Origin: Prorocentrum cordatum
Taxonomy: Eukaryota > Sar > Dinophyceae > Prorocentrales > Prorocentraceae
DNA length: 64,000 bases
NCBI GenBank assembly: GCA_963575745.1
Contig: CAUYUJ010001743.1
Coordinates: forward strand, 33,621 to 97,620
Direction: 5' to 3'
The notes under the pieces are model-generated. The model was not told the origin of the DNA. It was given only the letters and a program-made list of their open reading frames with translations, and made no database searches. Position numbers and translations under genes: made by a program. Of this stretch, positions 39,888 through 49,345 are shown piece after piece (the stretch's first letter is position 1; the number at the start of each line of letters is the position of its first letter).

Positions 39888-42800
39888 TCATGTAAACGCT
39901 TGGCCGTGACATACGACCTGCAGAATATCTCTTTGACAGCTTTTTGAACGCCACGATGGCGCTTTTTGCTGGCCCAAAAGGACCTCGGCGGGTCCGTCCA
40001 CAGACCGCGATGCAAAATATCCAGAGCCCTTGGATGTTCGGAGTCCCTCAGATGCCTGCTCATACCCTGGGCCACGTAGGCCTTAGACAAATCTCGTACG
40101 AAGTACTTCTCTACCTGCACGAACGGCGTATCTGTCAACAGCAGCGGGTCCCCGTTGCTCATGTTAGAACTGAGCGGGCCTCGAATCTGCCAGTTCGCCA
40201 TGCCGAGCCAGAGAATCATGCCCCCTATGGGTCCCCAGGGCTTCTTGGCCCATGAACTTCTGGAATGTTCCTGGATGTAGTTCTGGACAGCAGACAAAAT
40301 CTTGGAAAGCTCCCCCACAGACAACCCATCGCCATGGCGGTGCCCAGGGGTCGATGCCATCCAGACTTCTTTTGCGAAGCGGCGAAGGGTAGCAGCAGCA
40401 TGCTTGACAGGATCTCTGGTCGGCTCCAGCGAAAGCGCCAAATTTAAATCGGCTCCACAGGAGGTCAATCCAAGAAAGCCAACAGCCTGACTTCGTAGCT
40501 TGCGAATCTCTCTCGGCGTCCATCCCACCACCTCCTCCCCATAAGTAGTGGCTGGCTTGACACCGCAGAACCATATTTTCGCCCTGGCACGTTTGGGATT
40601 TCGAAGGCTTCGAATTTTCCCCAACCTCCTCCTTCCTTTGGCCCACCTCTCATTACGCTTCTGCTTGGCTTTCCTGACGCTCAAATGCTTGCCTGGCGCG
40701 AAGTCGCATCCTAGGTTGACAATCGATGGGTCATATGTGCCAGCATACTGATCTAAAGCTAGACGGGCCTGAGCTACCAGCTCTGGAGAGGTTCCAGCAA
40801 TGGCGAACTTCTTCATAGAGCAACGAAGGTTAAACAAATTCGATAACCGATCAACCAAGAAAGCGACAGCACAACCCATATTGATCACACAAAGCTCCAA
40901 ATCCTCGTTCCTCTCATTGAGACTAAAATCATCCACATGCACAGCCAGTTCGGGATGCAGACGACACTCACAATATCCCGCTACAGTAGGAAGGCAGTAA
41001 CATTTTATCTCATATGTAGCCGTGCTGCTTCCCGCTACGATACCCTGAGCTGGCATAGCTGCATCTGCGCACATACCGTCTAGGCTCGGGATCCTCTGCC
41101 ACGCGTACGTGTGAATAGAAAACCTGAGCACGTGCATCGGGAATCCCCAGTCCAACGCCGAATTGATCAACTGCTGGTGCTGCACGTGCTCATAGCACTG
41201 CTTCAGGTCGGCAAGCAGGCTGAGCACGTGCTCTCGCCTGGAAAACGCAAGGTCACCTCGAACAGTCTGGCGCCATGCCGTATCTGTTGGGCTCCGTCCA
41301 GGAGCCATGCTGAAGATACCACCGTCCGAAATTCTTTTTTCCCAAGACTTGCACACAGAGGAGTTCCACCTTGACAATGTCCGAACCAGTGTTTGGAAGA
41401 AGCCTATTGGCCTCCGTCCCAAGACAGGTTTCCTGAAGAGCGCGACCACGAGGGTCTGCATCCAAGTAGGGGTGGATCCCAAGATAAGCATAATACCGAA
41501 AATACAGCTGAGGCACGAAAGGGCCTGAGAACAGAGAAACTGATAATGCCTCGGATGGTACCCATCTGCTGCAATCGTATTCCTCTTGAAGCTCTTGGAG
41601 ATGCGAATGATCTCCTCGGGGCCCGGGGGCTCTGGGATATTGTACGAAGGCCATTCCAGTGGGCCTCCAGCAGTTTTCTTGTTGGTCCCCCAAGCTTCTG
41701 ACCAATTCTCCTTCTCCTGAGCGAGCTGGGCGGCAAGGCACGAGGTCACATGGCCGTCGTCGGTCGGCAGCAGGTCTTGCTTTCGAGCATCCGCTGCCTT
41801 AGTGTAGGCGTGAGCCCACTTCGCTCCACCTGCCGGCGCCTCAGTGCACCAATCCTTCCACTTGGCCGAACGATCGGCCCTCTCTCTAGTCAAACGTTCT
41901 ATCGCAAAATGATCGGCCAGAGCTTTCAACGCGGCTAAGGCTTGGACAGGCAGGACCGACTCTATCTCCAAGGGGTTCCAGAGAGGAATCAGCACGGCCT
42001 CCAAGGCCCCACGCCAAAACTCACGGCCTCCAGCAAAGTGATACTTGAAGATGCCGCCTGCTTTTGAAACCTTATAACTCGAACGAACAAGATCATTATA
42101 ATACTGCCTATGCGTGTGATACTTCTCTTGCTCCACAAAAGCCAAAAGCTCTGCACAGCGCTGCGACAACCACTTCAAAGCACGATCAGGGCTTCTCGAC
42201 GGGGAGCGCTTGATGCAGAGGAGCTCGGCCATGGGAACCTCTAACGTCTGATGTGGGAGACCTCCAGCCCGACCTTCTGGAAAGCTCTGAAGCGTATTTC
42301 GAAGTTCTCCCCAAGACTGCTCACACCACCTCTCATACTGCACATCCAATCCTTGTTGGAGCATATCCCGCTCATCATCCCTAGGAAGCCTGAAACCCCC
42401 ATCCTTCTCGAACGGCAAGATGAGGTCCTCGAGAGTCTCCAGGATGCTGTCATAACTCGGGGCCTGAGGGGCTGGGCCTATGGGAAGATCCACTGGGAGC
42501 TTCTGATACTTCAAGAGCCTCTGGATCTTGATGGTGTCCACCCCCTGCTTAAACCTCAGAGTGACCGGTCGGCGCGGGAATAAATCTGACTGCAAGTCGG
42601 CCTTCGCCGACTCAACTCCAGCAAGCAAGTTCTTGCTGATCAACAAGTAGTCGTAACATCTACCTGGCGTGCTGGACAAGCACGTCTGACTGGGATTCGG
42701 AATGACAAGCTGCCCGTTCAACCTATGCGGCGAAAACCCTTCTCTGAACAGGTGAGGCTCTATGTTGTGGCCCCCGCCAGAGATGTAAGGTAAGTTGCGC

Positions 42801-43321
42801 CTGGTGATATCGTTTCCCAAAGCAACCGCAAGACGTAGATTCTGTTCCCCCAGACCGATCCCATCTTTCCAATAGTTACAATAGATCGAGACCACTCCCA
42901 AAGACTTGCTTCTGTAGTAGCAATGGAGGATTCGGGCCTCAACCAGGGCCCCAGGCTCTGAAGGGGGTTTCCACGCATCCAGATGAGCCCTGGCCAAAAT
43001 ACAAACTCCAGCGCTTTTCCCACCTCGTTGGGTGACTTCGCAGGGGGCCCAACAACTTTTCCACCCTTGCTTTCGTAGACGCTCCTTGGCTTCTAGCAGG
43101 GGCTGACCATGTAGTTTATGTTCTTGAACGAATACAATATGGGCGGATGTGCCCATCACGAAGGCGGCCGCGCTGGTCCAGGAGTTGGCATTCACTGTCT
43201 GGACTAAGAGCTGGCCGCCCTTCTCATACTCACACTGACTGTTACCCGCCAGACGGGTCCAGGCCCGTGGCCGCAGCCTCCTCCTGGCCCTCCTGGCGCG
43301 CACGGCGCGCTGGGGGTGCAT
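39761..43321 (-). CDS. LINE-B ORF2: endonuclease and reverse transcriptase
   Basis: Endonuclease-like N-terminus: HIVFVQEHKL (Glu retained), SGGGHNIEP where GDFN is usual, and RCYDYLLISK. Reverse transcriptase: RPIGFFQTLVRTLSRWNSS, box A LLADLKQCYEHV, QGIVAGSSTATYEIKCY and box C LAVHVDDFSLN near 40935, with both aspartates intact. The frame enters the zinc knuckle (PPVCPF) and then leaves it at the T-run of 39851-39857, ending at 39761. The changed GDFN motif suggests a weak endonuclease. The start overlaps the ORF1 end by 80 bp, as in LINE-A. Confidence 0.88.
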   Translation of the reverse strand: MHPQRAVRARRARRRLRPRAWTRLAGNSQCEYEKGGQLLVQTVNANSWTSAAAFVMGTSAHIVFVQEHKLHGQPLLEAKERLRKQGWKSCWAPCEVTQRGGKSAGVCILARAHLDAWKPPSEPGALVEARILHCYYRSKSLGVVSIYCNYWKDGIGLGEQNLRLAVALGNDITRRNLPYISGGGHNIEPHLFREGFSPHRLNGQLVIPNPSQTCLSSTPGRCYDYLLISKNLLAGVESAKADLQSDLFPRRPVTLRFKQGVDTIKIQRLLKYQKLPVDLPIGPAPQAPSYDSILETLEDLILPFEKDGGFRLPRDDERDMLQQGLDVQYERWCEQSWGELRNTLQSFPEGRAGGLPHQTLEVPMAELLCIKRSPSRSPDRALKWLSQRCAELLAFVEQEKYHTHRQYYNDLVRSSYKVSKAGGIFKYHFAGGREFWRGALEAVLIPLWNPLEIESVLPVQALAALKALADHFAIERLTRERADRSAKWKDWCTEAPAGGAKWAHAYTKAADARKQDLLPTDDGHVTSCLAAQLAQEKENWSEAWGTNKKTAGGPLEWPSYNIPEPPGPEEIIRISKSFKRNTIAADGYHPRHYQFLCSQALSCLSCIFGIMLILGSTPTWMQTLVVALFRKPVLGRRPIGFFQTLVRTLSRWNSSVCKSWEKRISDGGIFSMAPGRSPTDTAWRQTVRGDLAFSRREHVLSLLADLKQCYEHVQHQQLINSALDWGFPMHVLRFSIHTYAWQRIPSLDGMCADAAMPAQGIVAGSSTATYEIKCYCLPTVAGYCECRLHPELAVHVDDFSLNERNEDLELCVINMGCAVAFLVDRLSNLFNLRCSMKKFAIAGTSPELVAQARLALDQYAGTYDPSIVNLGCDFAPGKHLSVRKAKQKRNERWAKGRRRLGKIRSLRNPKRARAKIWFCGVKPATTYGEEVVGWTPREIRKLRSQAVGFLGLTSCGADLNLALSLEPTRDPVKHAAATLRRFAKEVWMASTPGHRHGDGLSVGELSKILSAVQNYIQEHSRSSWAKKPWGPIGGMILWLGMANWQIRGPLSSNMSNGDPLLLTDTPFVQVEKYFVRDLSKAYVAQGMSRHLRDSEHPRALDILHRGLWTDPPRSFWASKKRHRGVQKAVKEIFCRSYVTAKRLHDWKYEIPPVCPFLQIPRGRESRTLYGTAALSVQDSLTGEMRH

Positions 43322-44399
43322 TGGCGAGCTCCGCCGCCTCAGCTGATCTGCGGCCCGCCAGGGCTACCTGATCCATCTCGGCGTCCTCGGCGTTCTGCTC
43401 GTGCACCTCTGCCTGCGCCATCTCCTGCTCCTCCCGACCACCGCTGGCAGCGGCGGCCGCCTGCGACTCCTCGGCCACTTCCTCAGGCGGCGGCGGCGGA
43501 GGCGCTGGAAGGCCCGCCTCTGCTCGCACAGCGCCCGCGAAGACCGCCATGTGCTCGTTCAGCGCCTGGCGCAGCGACGGGTCGAGGTTGAGCGACAGAT
43601 AGTTGAGGCCGTTCAGATAACCTGCCAGATCATGTGCGGACTGCATGCCACTGACTGCCGCCATCATGGCCCCCTTTCCCCCCATCGTGGGCGTGATGAA
43701 GGGCGTCATAAGTCCTGGCGGCGACATATATGGGTCGACAGCTGGACGTGCTGGAGCCGTACGTTGAAGATGAATCACCTTCTCCCCGAGCTCTGACTGG
43801 GTCTCCTTCGCGCTCTGGATGTCTGCTGCGATGAGGGCCCTCTGCACATCCAAATCTGCCAATGTCTGTTCCTGCTTATTAACATATTGAGTCTGAGTCT
43901 CCAGCTGCTTTTGAGCTCTTATCAGACGAGAATTGTGCGCCTGGAGGAGCTGGCTCTCGGTCTTCTCGGAGTCCCTCTCCATCCTCATGCGCTCCATCAA
44001 AGCTTCCACTGCATCCTGCGCTGCCAACACATCCTGCGAGGCAGCGCTCGACTCGGCCTTGGCTCCAAAACCCTTCATGATGTCCAGGGACTGTTGGAGC
44101 TGCGTGATCTGCGGGCCGATCGGCTTCTGCTTGGCATCGGTCTTTGCCTTCTGCTGCTGCGCGGCTGGGCCAGCCTCCAACGTGCTCTCCCAATGCTTGC
44201 CGCACTGCCAACACCAAGCATGACGCATGTTCACAAACGCGCTGCATCCAGCGCACTGCCACGAATAGTTAGACGACAATGTGGGTGCGGCAGGGCTCTT
44301 GCCAGCGCTCGAGCTTGAGGGCGCGTCAGCCTGGGACTTGCCCTTCCCCTTGCTCTTGACTTGGCCTTTGCCCTTCCCGCCGCCCCCACGACCTCCCAT
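43242..44399 (-). CDS. LINE-B ORF1: RanBP2-type zinc finger and coiled-coil protein
   Basis: The start is placed at ATG 44399 (MGGRGGGGKGKGQVKSKGKG, a basic Gly/Lys tail); the frame is open to 44501. The zinc finger YSWQCAGCSAFVNMRHAWCW plus QCG follows the W-x-C-x2-C...N...C-x2-C pattern. A long coiled coil covers the middle (ALMERMRMERDSEKTESQLL, then RAQKQLETQTQYVNKQEQTL). The C-terminal third is Ala/Glu-rich. Likely binds element RNA. Shared layout with LINE-A ORF1 supports the assignment. Confidence 0.8.
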   Translation of the reverse strand: MGGRGGGGKGKGQVKSKGKGKSQADAPSSSSAGKSPAAPTLSSNYSWQCAGCSAFVNMRHAWCWQCGKHWESTLEAGPAAQQQKAKTDAKQKPIGPQITQLQQSLDIMKGFGAKAESSAASQDVLAAQDAVEALMERMRMERDSEKTESQLLQAHNSRLIRAQKQLETQTQYVNKQEQTLADLDVQRALIAADIQSAKETQSELGEKVIHLQRTAPARPAVDPYMSPPGLMTPFITPTMGGKGAMMAAVSGMQSAHDLAGYLNGLNYLSLNLDPSLRQALNEHMAVFAGAVRAEAGLPAPPPPPPEEVAEESQAAAAASGGREEQEMAQAEVHEQNAEDAEMDQVALAGRRSAEAAELANAPPARRARQEGQEEAAATGLDPSGG

Positions 44400-44554
44400 C
44401 ACTACACTGAGAAAAACAACGGAGGTGCGATACCCTGCCCACGGCCCTGCTGTGGCCCAGGTCGGTGGTGTGGGCAGGTGTGGTAAGAACTGCTGCGTCA
44501 CCTTGGGCCCTGACCCCCTCCAGAGAAGAGGGGAAATGGAGCCAGGGACGGCTC

Positions 44555-44708
44555 TCCTCCTCCTTTCCTCCTCCTCCTCCTCCTCCTCCTCCTCCTCCCT
44601 CCTCCTCCTCCTCCTCCTCCCTCCTCCTCCTCCCCCTTCCTCCTCCTCCTCCTCCTCCTCCTCCTCCTCCTCCTTCTCCTCCTCCTCCTCCTCCTCCTTC
44701 CTCCTGTC
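44555..44708. repeat. (TCC)n microsatellite at the 5' side of LINE-B
   Basis: About 150 bp of TCC repeats between LINE-B and the PRP17-like exon. Confidence 0.95.
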
Positions 44709-44723
44709 GCCCCCTCTGCGGGC

Positions 44724-44790
44724 CGCAGGTGATCACGCGCGAGGCCGCGCCCGGGTGCCAGATGGCGCTGATGCAGACGCCGTCGTGCGC
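44724..44790 (-). CDS. CDC40/PRP17-like: Penultimate exon of a CDC40/PRP17-like WD40 splicing factor
   Basis: The minus strand reads CCGGAG|GCGCACGAC, opening a 67-bp exon that encodes AHDGVCISAIWHP, then GAASRVITC and the first base of Gly, and ends at a GC donor (CTGCG|GCCCGC). Such donors are common in dinoflagellates. The peptide is the first part of the last WD40 blade of PRP17/CDC40, which acts in the second catalytic step of splicing. The missing rest of the blade (GWDGAIKLWD, stop) is found in phase at 28782-28813, giving a 15,910-bp intron that contains LINE-B. Exons further upstream were not found. Confidence 0.7.
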
Positions 44791-44842
44791 CTCCGGCCGC
44801 CGTCTCCAGCGCCGCGCGCCGCAGACGTTCGAAAGCTGGGCG

Positions 44843-45006
44843 AAGGCTGCTAAAACCGTGGCTGCTAAAACGGCCCTCCCGGAAGGAAAAAACAACTCCC
44901 CGGAATGAGGCGCGGCACGCGGAACAATCAACGGGCTTCTTCCCGGAAGGACGAAGACAACTTCCCAGAGGTCGATTTTAGCAGCCACGGATTTAGCAGC
45001 CCTTGC
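44843..45006. mobile_element. 164-bp element with ~40-bp terminal inverted repeats
   Basis: The left end AAGGCTGCTAAAACCGTGGC (then TGCTAAAACGG) and the right end TTTTAGCAGCCACGGATTTA (then GCAGCCCTT) are inverted. Each arm contains the GGCTGCTAAAAC word twice, 15 bp apart. It lies about 50 bp upstream (minus strand) of the PRP17-like exon, probably in the preceding intron; it could be a MITE or introner. Confidence 0.7.
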
Positions 45007-45693
45007 CCGGCTCCCGAGACGTGGCGGAGGAGGTCCCGGAGGGTCTGGGTGGATGGAAGCGGGCTCGGCATCTGCGGCGCTGCGCGCGGCAGACGTGGCG
45101 AGGGAGAGCCCTGGCGTGGATGCGTGGAGGGGAGGAGAGGGCAGGGCCAGCAAGGGTGCGTCCGCGCACGAAGGCGCCTCAGGATGAGAAAGGGAAAGCC
45201 CGAGAGGGACCGCGCGAGCGGTCAGGACGGGCGCCAGGGCGGGGGCGGGGCCTCGGGAAGACCGCCGCACCCGAGGGGACCTGGGCCTCTGGAGCCCCCC
45301 CGGGGCTGGGCGGGGCAGGGGCGCTCGAGGGCCCAACTCGCTGGCGGGGCTCGACGAACAGAACATCTGCAACCTTCTGTGTTGGGACATGTCTTGGTGC
45401 GCGTAATTGTATACGAGGGCGCGCTGTTGCGTTGCTCATCGTTGCCTCGCGTTGCCTTGTGCTGACACGCGGTGGATGCTCAGTGCATTCGTGCACATTC
45501 GCACGCTCGTCTCGGCGCTGAGACGGGGAGGGAGCACTCGCCCCTGTGCCGCTGGCAAAACGAGACGACAGACCAGCGCGGCAGACCAGCAAGGTAAGGC
45601 ACCCAACGCAAAGTCTTTACGTGCTCCGGACGTGCACACCGCGAGGCGGGAGGTATCTTCAAGACGGCGCAAAGACATCTCACTGTAGCTCTG

Positions 45694-45726
<33 letters not shown>

Positions 45727-46180
45727 ACGTTCTGGTAGGGAGGGGGCTGGTGGCAGAGGGCGAAGCCCTTACGGACAACTCGGAGGCGTCCCCAGAGTGA
45801 GAATATCCTGAGAAAGAAAAAGAGAAGGACGACCAGAGAAGAGAGCAACAAAAACAATAAGGAACAACCAGGAGGGAAAGCGGGAGAGGATGAGAGGAAG
45901 GAGGAGAGGAAGGAGGAGGATGAGGATGATGAGGAGGAGGAGCAGGAGAAATCCGACGACCCTGTCGGCGTGTGAGAGACGCTGTTCCGTTTGACTCCCC
46001 GTCGTCGTAGCTGCCGTCGCCGCTCCCCACCACTTGCCCCAAGCCCTCCTCCTCAAGCGCGCCAGCCGAAGCGAAATTGAGCAACGTCGTAGTTGAGAAT
46101 AATATAATGGAAATCCCTCCCCTTTGATCCCTTCCCTGCCGGGGGGGGGCGGAAAAAGGGGTCCATGGGGGTGGTCCCGG
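45007..46180. other. Mixed sequence with a (TA)n run, no gene seen
   Basis: GC-rich to 45350, (TA)n at about 45693-45727, purine-rich GAGGA at 45890-45950, G runs at 46140-46190. No exon recognised on either strand. Confidence 0.35.
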
Positions 46181-46189
46181 GGGGGGGAG

Positions 46190-46665
46190 GGGGGCTACGG
46201 GTGGAAATACCATCCCCCTGGGGGGTCCCGGGTGCCCAAAAATCCCCGAGTCGCCGAACGATCAGTCCAAGACACCAGAGATGGCCTCCGGACGGCCCAA
46301 TAGACTTCGAAAAGGCCTCCAAGAACACTCCTAAGGGGTTCCGACATGAACAGTTCAATGCTTCCCTCAGGTTTTTGATGGACTTTGGCGTTCTCGACGT
46401 TTCGGCTTCCCGACGCTCCAACACGGCCAGATGGGCCCCAAGATGGCCCGAGAGGCCTCCAAGACAGTCCAAGAGGCCCCCAAGACGGCTCCAAGAGGGT
46501 GCCCAGAGGGGGGGACCCGAACGGCGAGCTCTCGGCCCCGAGAAGCTCCCAGGAGGCCCCGAGAGGCCCCAAGAGGCCCACAAGAGGCCCCCAGGAATCC
46601 CAAAGAGGCCCCAAAGAGGCTCCCAAGAGGCCCCGAAAGTGCTCCCAACAGCTAACCACCTTCAT
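46190..46665. repeat. CCCAAGAYGGCC / AAGAGGCCCC short repeats
   Basis: About 20 imperfect ~21-bp units (CCAAGAGGCCCCCAAGACGG and variants). Confidence 0.75.
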
Positions 46666-46739
46666 GTATTGAAGCAAACTGATTCGTTTTACCCGCACAA
46701 GCGAACCTCGTATTTCAACACCTAAAGCTGATATAGCTG

Positions 46740-47200
46740 TGCCTGTGCATGACTTCTTCACATCTGGCAGATTGCAACAGGCTGCCCTCGGTTGCGGATT
46801 ACGCATTTACCCTCCCTCTGTGAGGTACGGTGCATGCAAGAATGCGAGTGGCGGATTGCAGGATGATGTCTTCTGCGGCGGAGTGCCACAGGATTTGATG
46901 TTTGGCGGATTCCAAATACATCCCTTCTCTTGCGGATTGCGAAAGGATTCTTTCTGTGGCTGACTGCGAGTTGACTTCCTCTTGCGGCGGATGGCAACGA
47001 ATCCAGCAACAGGCCTCATGCTCGAGGTGACAAATTATACAGGGAGGCCTCCAAATCAGCCGAAAGACTTGCAAATCTTCATTTTCCACCTCGCAAGAAA
47101 CCCGATCCCCATTTCGAAGGCCACCCCCCCGCGTCGCAAAGACCCATCCCCCACCCCGCAAAGAATGCAAAACCCTCCGCTGCGAGGCTCTTGTCTCGCG
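46740..47200. repeat. Tandem ~40-bp repeats built on TTGCGGATTGC
   Basis: GCGGATTGCAACAGG, GCGGATTGCAGGATG, GCGGATTGCGAAAGG and similar words recur about every 40 bp to roughly 47010, then decay. Confidence 0.65.
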
Positions 47201-47214
47201 CGAGAGTAAGAGGG

Positions 47215-47460
47215 CCTACACATGCTAGAATGCGGCCCCAAGGCCGTCCAAGAGCGTCTCACAGGTCTCTTAGAGACGATTTTCGGGCTTCGGCTTCGGC
47301 GAAGCGAAAATATTAACCACTCGTTTTTGGAGGCCTCCCCAGCCCCATAAAGGACTCCAAGAGGGCATCAGGAGAACCACAATGACCCCCAGAGGGGCTC
47401 AAGAGAGCGTCAATGTGGCTCCGAGTCCTCCAGGAAGTCTCTAAGTTCACCGTTGCCGGC
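47215..47460. repeat. CCAAGAGGGC-type short repeats
   Basis: Continuation of the 46.2-kb repeat family (ACTCCAAGAGGGCATCAGGA and variants). Confidence 0.55.
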
Positions 47461-48000
47461 CTCCTTCTTTCACTGTCTGAATATGTACTTCATTGCTCCT
47501 GGCAACTCGCCTGGGCGTTCTTTCTGCAAAGACTTGTGGGGGTATGCGAAGCGTCTACCATTGCCACGGAGCGGAAGGACGGTTGAGGAGGCGGAGGCAG
47601 ATGGTACATAGAAGAACAATGTTTGCCAGCGTGGACACCAACCGGTGTCCCACTAGCAATTTGGCGCGTAGGTGGTTGAGGGAGTTAGTTCTTCCATCCT
47701 CATTCTTCCCCTTGGGGGGGGTACCTCTCCTCCTACGGTGCCTTCTGCGAGGGGTTAGAGCGTCCCAGATGGTCCAAGACGACCCCAAAAGGAACCAAAA
47801 CACGACTTCAATTTTCAAATTTAATCGAATCAAAGAAATCACCGGACACCCCCCCAGACAACCTGGACAACCTATGCTGCTCAATGACGAGAAGGCGACC
47901 TACCCTGGATAATCCCGTGGACAAACCGGCGAGGATCCGGATAACAGCTCCGGACAACACCTCTTGGACAAGCCTCCCAGGATTTTGAAGCCCAAGATGG
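47460..48000. other. No gene seen
   Basis: Mixed composition; segments near 47460-47560 and 48440-48560 share GGCAACTCGCC...TTTT-like words, indicating a diverged duplication. No coding exon recognised. Confidence 0.3.
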
Positions 48001-48480
48001 CTCAAGATAGCTTCCAACCTGCCTCTCAGATGCGCCATGGCCGTCCCAAGACGGCTCCTAGTGGCCACGGAGCCTCCCGAGTACCCCCTCAATATGCTAC
48101 CGAGAGGAAGTCACTGTTTTATGTATTTTCGCTTTTTAGCTTCCAATGGGCTCACGAGGCCTCAATCAATATTGCTCCAAGACGGCCCAAGAGGGCCACA
48201 AAAAGGGGTAAGACGGGGTTCAAGACGGCCCAAAGATCGTCCGAGCGCGCCCCAAGAGCGGCCCACGAGGGTTCCAAGAGACGATGTTTGTCTTCGACGG
48301 GGGACGGGGGGAGAATACTAATCGCCGCCCCCCTCTGGGATGGATGGCCCTCAGGAAGCTCCTAAAGGCCCCCCAAAGAAAACTCCAAGAGAGCCCCAGA
48401 GGCCTCTAATAGAATGACGCACAGAGGGCCCCAATAGAGCCCACCATGGCCCAACTATGCCTCCAATGGGTTCCCAGAGC
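48000..48480. repeat. CAAGACGGCCCAAGAGG short repeats
   Basis: Another block of the 46.2-kb repeat family with about 15 diverged units. Confidence 0.65.
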
Positions 48481-48609
48481 GTGACTACATGCTGCTCCAC
48501 ATTCCTGATCAAGGCAACTCGCCTAGTCTTTGTTTTTTGATGGGCAGGTGGGGATACGCGAAACGTTATTTCTTTTGTTTGTTGCACGGAGGATGTGTAG
48601 GTTACCTGG

Positions 48610-48880
48610 TGCGATATACGTCGATGCGCTCTAGTTGGTGTGAGCTATGCGGTATAAGCTGTGTGGCTCAAGCTAAGTTATGTGGTGCGAACTCTCTGGT
48701 GCAAGCTATGTGACGTAAGCTATGTTGTGCAAACTTTGCGGTGCAAACAATGTGTCGTCCATCTGGTGTCTGTGAACCATGCAGTGCAGTCCGGGCGGTG
48801 CGATCTGGGTGGTGCAAGCCGTGGCGGGTCAAGCTGTGCGGCTTCAGCTACGTGGTGCAAGGTAGGCAGGGTAGGACATG
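48610..48880. repeat. Tandem ~14-bp GTGGTGCAAGCTAT repeats
   Basis: Units such as TGTGGTGCGAACTC, TGGTGCAAGCTATG and TGCGGTGCAAACAA run for about 270 bp and are strongly diverged. Confidence 0.7.
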
Positions 48881-48930
48881 ATGTGCAGTACATGTGGTGG
48901 AAGCTATGTGGGGGAACGTGTGCGGCGCGT

Positions 48931-48933
48931 GAC

Positions 48934-49009
<76 letters not shown>

Positions 49010-49130
49010 CTGATGATGACGATGATGAGGAGGAGCAGGGGGAGCAGGAGGAGGAGGAGGAGGAGCAGGAGGAGGAGGGGGAGAAGCAGGAGGAGGAGCA
49101 GGAGGAGAGGCGCCCACGGGCGGCCGCGTG
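48931..49130. repeat. (GAT)n then (GGA)n microsatellite
   Basis: About 30 GAT units (48931-49020), then AGG/AGC repeats to about 49110. Confidence 0.95.
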
Positions 49131-49139
49131 ACGAAACCT

Positions 49140-49345
49140 CGGCAGGCCTCGTCCGACCCTCCGAGCATCCGAAAGGAGACCCCGTACAGTCGGGCCTGAG
49201 CGGAGAGGACACGCGAGGAGGACACGAGACCCTTTCGAGGGCCGCACTGCCACGGGAACGCAGGAGGCATGGGCCGCGAGGCACAGGACGCGAGGCTACC
49301 CTTCATCTGGCAGGGTCGGCCTGCTGATCCGGGTCGCCTGTAAAT
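49140..49345. repeat. Dispersed repeat family G (copy 1)
   Basis: Shares CCGAGCATCCGAAAGGAG (variant), GAGAGGACACGCGAGGAGGA, GCAGGAGGCATGGGCCGCGA and ATCTGGCAGGGTCG with 60340-60690. Confidence 0.75.

Larger units (their letters stand above)
38347..44553 (-). mobile_element. LINE-B: near full-length non-LTR retrotransposon, one frameshift
   Basis: Minus strand: leader, ORF1 (44399-43242), ORF2 endonuclease-RT (43321-39761), a frame break at 39851-39857, RNase H frame (to 38577) and a ~230-bp 3' region. Same-orientation (TCC)n tracts flank both ends (38222-38345 and about 44555-44705), as GGA tracts flank LINE-A. By the joined-exon evidence it lies in an intron of the PRP17-like gene, on the same strand. 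Confidence 0.88.
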
